Below, one piece after another: positions 8,846 to 17,205 of a DNA stretch of 37,302 bases (the first letter of the stretch is position 1; each line of letters begins with the position of its first letter). Position numbers and translations under genes: made by a program. Under the pieces are notes generated by a model, which was not told where the DNA came from, searched no databases, and saw nothing but the letters and a program-made list of their open reading frames with translations. Origin of the DNA: Lachnospiraceae bacterium (GTDB lineage: Bacteria > Bacillota > Clostridia > Lachnospirales > Lachnospiraceae); assembly GCA_015057055.1 (NCBI GenBank), contig SVFE01000024.1, positions 1 to 37,302 of the forward strand. The letters are read 5' to 3'.

Positions 8846-10048
8846 TCATCCGTTTTTCATGCTCTGCTGAATTCTGTTTAAACGACGGTTCAATTTCTCC
8901 GCGCTTTCCGTAAAACTATCCATCTCCATACACTGTTTTTCCCCCAATAACTGCAGTTCATAGAGACTACCGGAAAACTCAGATACAAAATTTCTGACAT
9001 CCCTGATAGAATCCATTGCATATTTCATCTGAACATTTAATTCCGATAACTTCTCCTTAGTGGTTCCGAAACTATCTGCTGCTTCTTCCTGTCGTTCCTC
9101 GCAAAACGAAGCCTGATCCAGGGCAAGTTTCGTCGAATTCTTGCAACGAATAACCAAAATTGAGATTTCATCCGTTTTTTCAATCATCTTGGCAGCCAAA
9201 TCCTTGATATCCTCTAATGCCCCGCGGTTACTTTGCGGAAAAATACCGCCTCTGGCAATATCCAGGGAAGCATTCACGGAATACAGGTTAATCTGAGATG
9301 CAATGCTTTGCACGGCGGTTATTTCCGTAAACAGATTTTCTATTAAATCCGTAGTTTCCGAAAGCATATTGCCCAAAACCAAATACGCATCCTTTGTATT
9401 GGAAAAATCTTCTCTGGTATCCTCCGTAGAAAAGCGAATATCCTTCAAGGATTTATCCAGGGCCTGCTCCGCACTGTGCAAATCATCTTGACTTTTCTTG
9501 ACTTTCGCCTCCGAAGCGATCATTTCACCGATTTTTTCAACATTTTTGCGCAATTGAGTCTTTATGTCAACGCTTCTTCTACTCAAAAAAGCAGAATTAT
9601 CCGCGCACTTATCCAAAGAAATATCATATTCCTGCATATTTTGTCTGGACTCCTCGTAGAAATCCTCAAGACTGCCTTTCGCTGATTCCAATTCTTCCGA
9701 CAAAATCTGCATCTTTTCCATTTGGCTTTTCAGTCCGTTGGCAAATTCCAATATGTCGTCTTCTTCACCGTAAATGCGAATTTTATCCTCCATCAGAGCG
9801 TGGGCAATCTGGTCTAAGGGTTCAAACATACGCTCAATTCTTCGGGACATATACCAGACACAAACGGCATACATCAAAAGATATAAAAAGAACATCCCGA
9901 TGGCCTTAAGATAATACATCTCCGTTTCCGGTTCGGTAATAAAGAGCAAAACAGCACTGGCAATATAGATAATCAAAAAAGCGATACCGAATCCGACGCA
10001 AATCAGCTGGTTTATATTTGTCGCAAAGGATAATTTTTTCCCCTCCAT
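8846..10048 (-). CDS. Methyl-accepting chemotaxis protein-like membrane protein with a degenerate signalling tip
   Basis: This 400-residue protein has two membrane helices near the N-terminus (about 14-38 and 47-66) with almost nothing between them, so there is no extracellular sensor domain. A HAMP-like stretch (RRIERMFEPLDQIAHALMED) and a long coiled coil follow. The segment IASQINLYSVNASLDIAR matches the chemoreceptor hairpin tip (consensus I..QTNLLALNAAIEAARAGE). However, the conserved AIEAARAGE.GRGFAVVA region is replaced by SLDIARGGIFPQSNRGALED, so normal CheA/CheW docking is doubtful. A TTG at 10087 is in frame, but AGGAGG lies just ahead of the ATG at 10048. The stop of the RS-rich gene is 28 bases upstream, so the two are likely co-transcribed. 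No che or flagellar genes are in the window. Confidence 0.72.
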   Translation of the reverse strand: MEGKKLSFATNINQLICVGFGIAFLIIYIASAVLLFITEPETEMYYLKAIGMFFLYLLMYAVCVWYMSRRIERMFEPLDQIAHALMEDKIRIYGEEDDILEFANGLKSQMEKMQILSEELESAKGSLEDFYEESRQNMQEYDISLDKCADNSAFLSRRSVDIKTQLRKNVEKIGEMIASEAKVKKSQDDLHSAEQALDKSLKDIRFSTEDTREDFSNTKDAYLVLGNMLSETTDLIENLFTEITAVQSIASQINLYSVNASLDIARGGIFPQSNRGALEDIKDLAAKMIEKTDEISILVIRCKNSTKLALDQASFCEERQEEAADSFGTTKEKLSELNVQMKYAMDSIRDVRNFVSEFSGSLYELQLLGEKQCMEMDSFTESAEKLNRRLNRIQQSMKNG

Positions 10049-10076
10049 ACTGCCAATCCTCCTAAAAAAGCTTTGG

Positions 10077-11177
10077 TTAATCGTCAATCAAACTTTCATA
10101 CGTTGTATACCAGAAATAATCAGGTACGTCTTTTACGATTTCCCACTCGCCGTCATCCACTTCCACATACCACGCTTCTTCCAAACGGTCATATTCCAAC
10201 CATCCGGATTCTTCGTAATCTGATGAGAAATCTTCATACCAATATTGGAACTGGGGCGTATCGATTTCATTGTTGTACCAGAAAAAGCATTCCGTTGCAT
10301 TGTCATAATAACATTCGTATTCCTCAGACCAAACGCAGTAACGTTCAATCTCCGGCACATAGACCCGCTCCCCGAACAGTTCTGTGTTGCTTTCCGTATC
10401 CCCGAAATCAATTTCCGTAGAGTACGAATAAGAAAAAGAATCCTCATCATCACCGCTTGCCAAATCCATAACCCCAACAAAGATAACAAAAATAAGCGGG
10501 ATTACAAATTGTGAAAAAATCGTTAGTCCAAAAATGGCAATAATAACGGTTGCTATGGTTTTTTGTTTCCTTCTGTCGACGGCACCGCTTGTAAAATCAT
10601 CCGTCAAAACCGTGTAATCCACATTATCCGGAATGATATTATCCAGTGGTAAATCCGCTCCGCAACTGGTGCATTGAAACTCTTTTACTCCGGATTCATT
10701 ACCAAGCACAGACGAAACATCCACTGCGACATTCGTTCCGCAATATCTGCAGGCACAAAAGGTTGGAGAGGGTTGTTCCTTTATATCCACGCTGGAATAA
10801 TAGGTTCCGTTTTCATCATAATATCCCGCATTATACAACGTGCCGGAAGCATCCATAAAACTACTGTCATAGTAATAATAATCATGTTTTAAGCAATGAT
10901 AAACACTTCTTGCGCCGCGATACCCTCTGGGGGACGGTGCTGCGGATGCATCCCGCATCGGGCGTCGGTTTTTATAGGCAAAACTGCTTTCGTTAAATCC
11001 GGAATAACCACCGCCGTAATATCCACCGGAAGAACGCGAACTCCGGTAAGAGCGCGAAGAATGAGATGAACGTGAATGACTGCTTCGGCTCCGACTGCTA
11101 CTCCTGCTGCTGCTGCGACTACGGCTACTGCTGCGGCTTCGACTGTGTGAACTGCTTGATTTTCTTCCCGGCGGCAT
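10077..11177 (-). CDS. Membrane protein with Arg/Ser-rich N-terminal tail and zinc ribbon, function unknown
   Basis: I do not recognise this 366-residue protein. Residues 5-50 are only Ser, Arg, His, Lys and Tyr in RS-type repeats, followed by a Gly/Tyr patch (GGYYGGGYSGF). A middle domain contains YHCLKHDYYYYD and a zinc-ribbon pattern, C143-x2-C146 and C169-x2-C172. Basic residues RRKQK precede one or two tightly spaced membrane helices (about 207-237). The C-terminal part is strongly acidic and rich in Tyr and Trp (CVWSEEYECYYD, GWLEYDRLEEAWYVEVDDG). Charge distribution suggests the RS tail and zinc ribbon are cytoplasmic and the acidic part outside. The frame opens at 11228, but GGGAGGAAAAGG sits before the ATG at 11177. 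Ser and Arg codons in the tail are highly mixed, which argues for selection on the protein rather than DNA slippage. Confidence 0.75.
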   Translation of the reverse strand: MPPGRKSSSSHSRSRSSSRSRSSSRSSSRSRSSHSRSSHSSRSYRSSRSSGGYYGGGYSGFNESSFAYKNRRPMRDASAAPSPRGYRGARSVYHCLKHDYYYYDSSFMDASGTLYNAGYYDENGTYYSSVDIKEQPSPTFCACRYCGTNVAVDVSSVLGNESGVKEFQCTSCGADLPLDNIIPDNVDYTVLTDDFTSGAVDRRKQKTIATVIIAIFGLTIFSQFVIPLIFVIFVGVMDLASGDDEDSFSYSYSTEIDFGDTESNTELFGERVYVPEIERYCVWSEEYECYYDNATECFFWYNNEIDTPQFQYWYEDFSSDYEESGWLEYDRLEEAWYVEVDDGEWEIVKDVPDYFWYTTYESLIDD

Positions 11178-11221
11178 ATCCTTTTCCTCCCAAATACCAC
11201 AAATACTCTGATACAAAGAAA

Positions 11222-11237
11222 CCGGCAAAACTGCCGG
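11222..11237 (-). terminator. Terminator after ilvC
   Basis: On the minus strand CCGGCA and TGCCGG form a 6-bp GC-rich stem around a GTTT loop, followed by the T-rich TTTCTTTGT. It lies 34 bases past the ilvC stop and just ahead of the RS-rich gene, separating amino-acid genes from that unit. Confidence 0.6.
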
Positions 11238-11270
11238 CCTCTCTGGTTTATTTAAAATTTCATTTCCGAA

Positions 11271-12290
<1,020 letters not shown>

Positions 12291-12353
12291 TTATTTCCTC
12301 CTAGAAATGTTATGTATCTAACTTAAAAGGTTTTCCTTAAAGTTCAATAAAAA

Positions 12354-12857
12354 TTAGTCATCCAGCCAGACAACATCTTTGATGCCTCTGGACAAGCCGG
12401 TAATACCCGTACGGGCAAGTTCCATGATCGTATATCCATCCAACAAACCAAGGAAAGCATCAATCTTGGACTGGTTACCGGTAAGTTCAATAATCAGACT
12501 CTCTTTGCCTACATCCACAATGTTTGCTCTAAACACATTGGAAATGGCAATAACACCTTCGCGGTTTTCGGAATTTACTTCCAACTTAATCAGACAAAGT
12601 TCTCGATAAACCGAATCATCCGGGTCAAGAACCTTCACTGCCCGAACATCAATCAGTTTTTCTACCTGCTTCTCAATCTGGTCCAAAATCTCGTCATCTC
12701 CGGAAGCCACAATAGTTATTCTGTGATACCGAAGATCCGCCGTAGGCCCTGCAGTAATACTTTCAATGTTATATCCGCGTCTGGAAAACAATCCGGAAAT
12801 CCGGCTGAGAACACCCGCCGTATTATCTACCAAAAGCTGAAATACTTTTTTATTCAT
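12354..12857 (-). CDS. ilvN: Acetolactate synthase regulatory (small) subunit, copy 1
   Basis: This 167-residue protein has an N-terminal ACT domain (KVFQLLVDNTAGVLSRISGLF, then RRGYNIESIT) and the C-terminal ALS_ss_C domain (RELCLIKLEVNSENREGVIAI, ITGLSRG). It has the standard length for IlvN/IlvH. The family binds valine and activates or feedback-inhibits the large subunit. A strong promoter-like sequence lies directly upstream, so this copy and ilvC may form a unit separate from ilvB and copy 2. It is clearly divergent from copy 2, so this is not a recent duplication. Confidence 0.93.
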   Translation of the reverse strand: MNKKVFQLLVDNTAGVLSRISGLFSRRGYNIESITAGPTADLRYHRITIVASGDDEILDQIEKQVEKLIDVRAVKVLDPDDSVYRELCLIKLEVNSENREGVIAISNVFRANIVDVGKESLIIELTGNQSKIDAFLGLLDGYTIMELARTGITGLSRGIKDVVWLDD

Positions 12858-12899
12858 AGTAAAAACTCATACCTTTCTTTCGCAATTCCACCAAAAAAT

Positions 12900-12928
12900 A
12901 TATTAGCAATAATCCCTTTAAAAGTCAA
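12900..12928 (-). promoter_or_regulatory. Candidate promoter for ilvN copy 1 and ilvC
   Basis: On the minus strand TTGACT (12923-12928), a 17-base spacer ending in TGC, and TAATAT (12900-12905) fit a sigma-A promoter with a TG extension near the -10. It lies in the 88-base gap between the two regulatory-subunit genes. Confidence 0.55.
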
Positions 12929-12945
12929 TATTTTCGGGAAAGGCA

Positions 12946-13431
12946 TTATTCCGCTTCCATACATTTCGAAAGGGCCAAAGTTCCGGTTCTTGCAACTTCT
13001 ACGATACTGACCTGAGCAAGCATGCTGAGCATCAGTTTGATTTTCTCCGGTGTATCACAAATCTGAATCATCATCATGTTTTTGGACATATCTACGATTT
13101 CCGCCTTCATCACTTCACAGGTCTCCATAATGTCCCGACGATTGGATTTATTATACTTCACCTTAACCAGCATCAATTCCCGGCTTACCGCCTGATGCGA
13201 TTCAAATGTTTTGATTTTGATGACATCCAGTTTTTTATTTAACTGCTTTTCTATCTGCTCCAACGTCTGTTTGGTACCACTGCTGACAATGGTCATGCAG
13301 GATACCTGGGCATCGTCGGTTTCCCCAACCGCAAGGGAATCAATATTAAAACATCTTCTGGAAAACAATCCGGCCACTTTACACAGTACACCGGAACGGT
13401 TTTCAACCAAAACGGAAAAAATTCTGTTCAT
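12946..13431 (-). CDS. Acetolactate synthase regulatory (small) subunit, copy 2
   Basis: This 161-residue protein has the same ACT plus ALS_ss_C layout as the neighbouring copy (RIFSVLVENRSGVLCKVAGLF, RRCFNIDSLAVGETDD, RELMLVKVKYNKSNRRDIMET). The sequence differs strongly: it has extra Cys and Met residues and ends LALSKCMEAE. It lies 15 bases after ilvB with GGAAGG ahead of the ATG, so it is the small subunit co-transcribed with the large subunit. It may pair with IlvB while copy 1 modulates it differently, but that is inference. Confidence 0.9.
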   Translation of the reverse strand: MNRIFSVLVENRSGVLCKVAGLFSRRCFNIDSLAVGETDDAQVSCMTIVSSGTKQTLEQIEKQLNKKLDVIKIKTFESHQAVSRELMLVKVKYNKSNRRDIMETCEVMKAEIVDMSKNMMMIQICDTPEKIKLMLSMLAQVSIVEVARTGTLALSKCMEAE

Positions 13432-13446
13432 CTCTATACACCTTCC

Positions 13447-15060
13447 TTATACCAAATCCATCGGGTCAATCAGACATTCCATCAAATACGCCTCGTCATT
13501 TTTCAGGAATTTCTTAATCCCGGCCTTATAATCATCCATATTTTCAATTCGGATAAATTTCATGTCATAGGCTTTGGCAATATGTTCCAAATCCGGGCTT
13601 CCGCTAAGATCCACCACGGAATAGTTATCTTTATAAGTAAAATGCTGATATTGACGAACCATTCCGAGATAATTATTCTTTAAAACAATAATTTTTACAG
13701 GGATATCATGTTGCCGCATGGTTGCCAGTTCCATCATGGACATCTGGAAAGAACCGTCGCCGCAAACCGCAACAACCTGTCTATTCGGACAACCAACCTT
13801 TGCTCCCATAGCCGCAGGAATGGAATATCCCATGGTTCCCATACCGCCGGAAGTCAAAAATCTTCCCTGCTTTACCACATGGTATTTGCAGGACCAAATC
13901 TGGTTCTGACCAACATCCGCTACATAAACCGCATCGTCTTCCATTTGCGCGGAAAGTTCGCGAATAAACTCTGCCGGATCCACAAAATCTTTGTTGGGCG
14001 TCCGCACAATCTGCATAGACGTACGATATTCGTTCAAGGTACGAATCCAGTCGTCATAGATTCCGTCCACTTCATATTCCAAAAAGTCCTCAAAAATACT
14101 TTTGGCATCACCGACAATGGGAATAGTGGGGCCGGCATTTTTGCCGATTTCCGCAGGGTCCACATCAATATGAACCAATACTTTGCCGTTGGTAATGGTA
14201 TCTGGCTGATTTACCGCACGGTCCGCCACTCTCGCACCAATCATCATTATAAGGTCCGCTTCTTTCATGGCACGGTTAGCGCAGGGCGCTCCGTTATTAC
14301 CCACCATACCGTAGTACAGTGGATGCTCCGAAGGCAATGTACTGATTCCCATCATGGTAGAAACCACCGGAATCTGGTATTCTTCCACAAATTCCCGCAG
14401 TTCTTTGGCAGCATCACTCAAAATCACGCCGCCTCCCACACAAATCAAGGGCCTGGTGGCTTTCTCCAGTTCCTTTACCACCTTCTTAATCTGCAAGGTA
14501 TTTCCTTTTACGGTAGGCTTATAGGTACGAAGTTTTACACTTTCCGGATATTCAAACCCCCGAATTTCCCGGTTTTGAATATCAATAGGCACATCAATCA
14601 AAACAGGTCCTTTACGGCCTGTACGTGCGATATGAAACGCCTCTTTAAAGACACGGGGAATCTCTTTTACATCTTTAATCAGATAACTGTATTTAACAAA
14701 AGACTCCGTTGCCCCCGTAATATCTGCTTCCTGAAACACATCAGAACCAATCAGTTCGGAATTGACCTGTCCCGTAATACATACCAAAGGAATACTATCC
14801 GCAAATGCGGTTGCAATACCGGTAATCAAATTGGTTGCGCCGGGACCGCTGGTCACCGCACACACACCTACTTCACCGGTCACCCTGGCCATACCGCTGG
14901 CAGCATGTGCCGCATTTTGCTCTGTACGAATCAAAATACTGCGAATATCGGAATCCAAAATACTGTTGTAAAAAGGACAAATCGCTACTCCGGGATATCC
15001 GTATACTACTTTTACATTTTCCTCTTCAAGACATTTCACAATGGCATCTGCGCCGTTCAT
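13447..15060 (-). CDS. ilvB: Acetolactate synthase large (catalytic) subunit
   Basis: This 537-residue thiamine-diphosphate enzyme is slightly shorter than the usual 550-590. It has the catalytic glutamate in RTEQNAAHAASG (Glu47), the FAD-region motif GSDVFQEADITGATE, and the ThDP/Mg motif GDGSFQMSMMELATM ending in LKNN. It condenses two pyruvates to acetolactate, or pyruvate with 2-ketobutyrate, committing carbon to branched-chain amino acids. GAGGTG precedes the ATG. The upstream 100 bases hold a clear promoter but no long leader, so T-box or peptide attenuation is not apparent. Confidence 0.97.
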   Translation of the reverse strand: MNGADAIVKCLEEENVKVVYGYPGVAICPFYNSILDSDIRSILIRTEQNAAHAASGMARVTGEVGVCAVTSGPGATNLITGIATAFADSIPLVCITGQVNSELIGSDVFQEADITGATESFVKYSYLIKDVKEIPRVFKEAFHIARTGRKGPVLIDVPIDIQNREIRGFEYPESVKLRTYKPTVKGNTLQIKKVVKELEKATRPLICVGGGVILSDAAKELREFVEEYQIPVVSTMMGISTLPSEHPLYYGMVGNNGAPCANRAMKEADLIMMIGARVADRAVNQPDTITNGKVLVHIDVDPAEIGKNAGPTIPIVGDAKSIFEDFLEYEVDGIYDDWIRTLNEYRTSMQIVRTPNKDFVDPAEFIRELSAQMEDDAVYVADVGQNQIWSCKYHVVKQGRFLTSGGMGTMGYSIPAAMGAKVGCPNRQVVAVCGDGSFQMSMMELATMRQHDIPVKIIVLKNNYLGMVRQYQHFTYKDNYSVVDLSGSPDLEHIAKAYDMKFIRIENMDDYKAGIKKFLKNDEAYLMECLIDPMDLV

Positions 15061-15085
15061 AATTTCACCTCGTAAAAATTTAATA

Positions 15086-15124
15086 ACTATACAAAACTAT
15101 ACAACAAGACACGCTTTTTTGCAA
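15086..15124 (-). promoter_or_regulatory. Candidate ilvB promoter with a duplicated ACTATACAA element
   Basis: On the minus strand TTGCAA (15119-15124), a 17-base spacer and TATAGT (15096-15101) form a sigma-A-like promoter. The plus-strand word ACTATACAA occurs at 15086-15094 and again at 15096-15104, a 10-base period, and the second copy contains the -10. This could be a duplicated -10 or a tandem regulator site. Confidence 0.5.
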
Positions 15125-15140
15125 CGAAGTTATGTTATCC

Positions 15141-15169
15141 TTGAAAAAAAATGTAAAGTATGGTAATTT
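15141..15169 (+). promoter_or_regulatory. Candidate promoter for the lipoprotein gene
   Basis: TTGAAA at 15141-15146 and TAATTT at 15164-15169 are 17 bases apart. The -10 is only a partial match. The in-frame ATG at 15160 would overlap this promoter, which supports the downstream start at 15229. Confidence 0.35.
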
Positions 15170-15228
15170 TTTTTAAGAAACTGAGAACACTATTCTTAAA
15201 AGAGGAAAACATCGGAGAAAAATCAGAT

Positions 15229-15714
15229 ATGAAAAAAGCGAAAATTAAGACCCCCCTGCTTTATGCCCTGCTCCTTAGCCTTATTGCAGGATGCCTTTGC
15301 GGTTGCGGCCCCAAAAGCGAATTAGAAATATACAAAGAAAACATGCAAGCTTTTTACGATTCGGTAAATGCCACTGCTACGGCCATCAATTCCATTGATG
15401 CATCCGGCGAAAATGCAGCCACCGAACTTTTGGCAAAACTGGATGAGATGAACACTGCTTTTAATACCATGGCGGAATATACCGTGCCGGAAGAATTTTC
15501 TTCCGTGGAAACTCTGGCAGACAATGCCGCTGCCCGGATGAATGAAGCAGTACTTCTCTATCATCAGGCGCTGGGCGAGAGCACTTACGACAACAATATT
15601 GCTTCCCAGGCCAAGGCCAAATATGACGAGGCCATGACCAACATTCAGTACATGGGACAGCTTTTGATGGGACAGATTCCCGAAGGTGACGGCGTCACCG
15701 TTACATACGAATAA
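15229..15714 (+). CDS. Small secreted lipoprotein, function unknown
   Basis: This 161-residue protein begins MKKAKIKTPLLYALLLS and continues LIAGCLCGCG. That is a basic start, hydrophobic core and lipobox (LIAG followed by Cys) for lipidation and anchoring outside the membrane. The mature part is helical and Ala-rich (NATATAINSIDASGENAATELL, EVLADNAAARMNEAVLLYHQAL-like spacing) with no recognised catalytic motif. The frame opens at 15160, but that start would lie within the promoter and add a non-signal leader. A GGAG lies 11 bases before the chosen ATG. It is transcribed divergently from ilvB and ends in a bidirectional hairpin. Confidence 0.75.
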   Translation: MKKAKIKTPLLYALLLSLIAGCLCGCGPKSELEIYKENMQAFYDSVNATATAINSIDASGENAATELLAKLDEMNTAFNTMAEYTVPEEFSSVETLADNAAARMNEAVLLYHQALGESTYDNNIASQAKAKYDEAMTNIQYMGQLLMGQIPEGDGVTVTYE

Positions 15715-15734
15715 CAAATCCTAATGCAACAAAC

Positions 15735-15763
15735 AAGACCGCTTGGAAAATCCAAACGGTCTT
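15735..15763. terminator. Bidirectional hairpin between convergent genes
   Basis: AAGACCG and CGGTCTT pair over 7 bp, then after one mismatch TTGGA and TCCAA pair over 5 bp around a 3-base loop. T-rich sequence follows on both strands. It lies between the lipoprotein gene (plus) and the CmpB-like gene (minus) and probably ends both transcripts. Confidence 0.65.
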
Positions 15764-15790
15764 ATAATTTCTATCAGTTCTTTTTATGCC

Positions 15791-16675
15791 CTATTCATTT
15801 GCAGTTTCCTTTAGCGGGTCCTCAATCGCAATGTCCTCATCCGGTTCAAATTCATCAAACTCTTCTTCCTCTTTTCCCCAGCGAAAAACCTTTCCCTTCT
15901 TTTCCACCGCTTCCTTCATCTTATCCAAAAGGTCCGAATACTGCGTGGATTTGAAAGAAGGATATACTTTCAAATACTTTGTTTCCAGTTCAACAAATCG
16001 TTTGTTAATTCCTTTAATTTTAACAACCAGACCCTTACTCTTCTCCACAATAAGAAAACGATTAAAATACTCTGCCTTGGCATTGATTTTGTCAAATGAT
16101 TTATCAATATACTGATCCAGCGAATCATAGATTTCTTTGCACTTCCGGTTCAGATTGCGCATCCCGATTACAGTAAAAACCGCGTCAATCAAAAAGATGG
16201 TCCAGCATACAATACAGGCATTTAATCTGGCCGTTTCGGAAATACGGTTCATCCAAATCATGGTAAAAGGATGCAGCGCTTTGACCAAAAACAAAATTGC
16301 AAAACCAAAAAATGCTCCCGATACCACACTGATTCTTCCGTCAATATTCAACGGAAAATAACTGTAATCCCAATATCTTGCATGAAACAATTTTTCCAGC
16401 GTCCAGGACGTAACATATTCAATTGCGCAGCAGGTCAAGCCTGCAATTAAGACAATTTTCATCGGACTTGTAACGTCACTGAGCAGATACAAATTCAAAA
16501 CAGCCACCACCGAATAAATGGGCAAATACGGCCCCACAAAGCATCCGCGGTTCATAAATTTCCCCTGCTCAATTAAAGAAAAAATCGTCGATTCATAAAA
16601 CCATCCGATAAAGCTGTAAAACATCATAACACAGGTCAGGGTCGGAAAATCCATCCCTGCAAATGTAAAACCCAT
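15791..16675 (-). CDS. CmpB-family putative ABC transporter membrane protein
   Basis: This 294-residue protein has about five membrane segments in the first 180 residues. It carries family-typical motifs: FYSFIGWFYESTIFSL, NRGCFVGPYLPIYSVVAVL and EYVTSWTLEKLFHARYWDYS, with NIDGRISVVSGAFFGFA. It matches the ABC_trans_CmpB family (PF06541), common in Clostridia and poorly characterised. The C-terminal 110 residues form a charged, probably cytoplasmic, coiled and acidic tail (EEEEFDEFEPDEDIAIEDP). GGAGGGAG precedes the ATG. No ABC ATPase is adjacent, so the transporter label is uncertain. Confidence 0.8.
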   Translation of the reverse strand: MGFTFAGMDFPTLTCVMMFYSFIGWFYESTIFSLIEQGKFMNRGCFVGPYLPIYSVVAVLNLYLLSDVTSPMKIVLIAGLTCCAIEYVTSWTLEKLFHARYWDYSYFPLNIDGRISVVSGAFFGFAILFLVKALHPFTMIWMNRISETARLNACIVCWTIFLIDAVFTVIGMRNLNRKCKEIYDSLDQYIDKSFDKINAKAEYFNRFLIVEKSKGLVVKIKGINKRFVELETKYLKVYPSFKSTQYSDLLDKMKEAVEKKGKVFRWGKEEEEFDEFEPDEDIAIEDPLKETANE

Positions 16676-16722
16676 AATTCTCCCTCCAAATTGTTCTTAT
16701 GGAATCCTCTTTTGTAAATTAA

Positions 16723-17190
16723 CTATCCGATTCTGGTCTCTAATGTTTCCCGAAGGGCACATAATTTGTCCGCAAGACATAAAATGGCGCCTTCTCTTGA
16801 ACGGGGCGGAACCGGCGTAAGAGGAAACATATGATGTTTAATCATATCACGTTCCGTTTCACTTAGAACAAAATCTTTGGAAGCTTCTGACAAAGCCGTC
16901 CCGGGATGAGTAAAACCGTGAATACTGTTTCTGGGAATTTTCTCATGCCAATCATACAAAAAATAATCATGTAAAAGCGCTCCCCGAATCAGTGCCTCTT
17001 CATTAACGGAAATGCCGAACCGATGGGATATGTAATAAGCCGTCTGTGCCACATTGATGCAATGGGTCCGTACAGAAGTATTTCCGTGCTGTATAAACTT
17101 TCTGCTTTCATCAAAGCGCGAAGAACGTCTTGTACTTTCTAAAACGCTTCTGAATTTTCGCATTTTTCTCTCTGGTAATTTGCGTATCAT
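16723..17190 (-). CDS. HD-domain phosphohydrolase
   Basis: This 155-residue HD-domain protein has the metal-binding set His43 (RTHCINVAQTAYY), His74-Asp75 (LLHDYFLYDWH), His119-His120 (IKHHMFPL) and Asp141 (CLADKLCAL). Small HD proteins of this kind hydrolyse phosphate esters or nucleotides; the substrate is not evident. A second in-frame ATG ten codons downstream is possible. It follows an unknown gene by 15 bases, so the two are likely co-transcribed, and lies upstream of the CmpB-like gene. Confidence 0.85.
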   Translation of the reverse strand: MIRKLPERKMRKFRSVLESTRRSSRFDESRKFIQHGNTSVRTHCINVAQTAYYISHRFGISVNEEALIRGALLHDYFLYDWHEKIPRNSIHGFTHPGTALSEASKDFVLSETERDMIKHHMFPLTPVPPRSREGAILCLADKLCALRETLETRIG

Positions 17191-17205
17191 TGCCGCTGAC
17201 TTCTC

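Noticed and set aside
11029-11165. Repetitive DNA that could be a microsatellite or CRISPR-like array
   Set aside because: It is the RS-coding part of the gene at 10077-11177. The repeat is at protein level with varied codons and has no spacer structure.
13708-15075. Long plus-strand frame of 455 residues
   Set aside because: It is antisense to ilvB, whose catalytic motifs are clear. The translated sequence is low-complexity in His, Cys and Asn and resembles no protein.
15061-15159. Possible T-box or leader-peptide attenuator for the ilv genes
   Set aside because: The region from promoter to ilvB start is only about 35 bases, with no room for a T-box and no run of Leu/Val/Ile codons.
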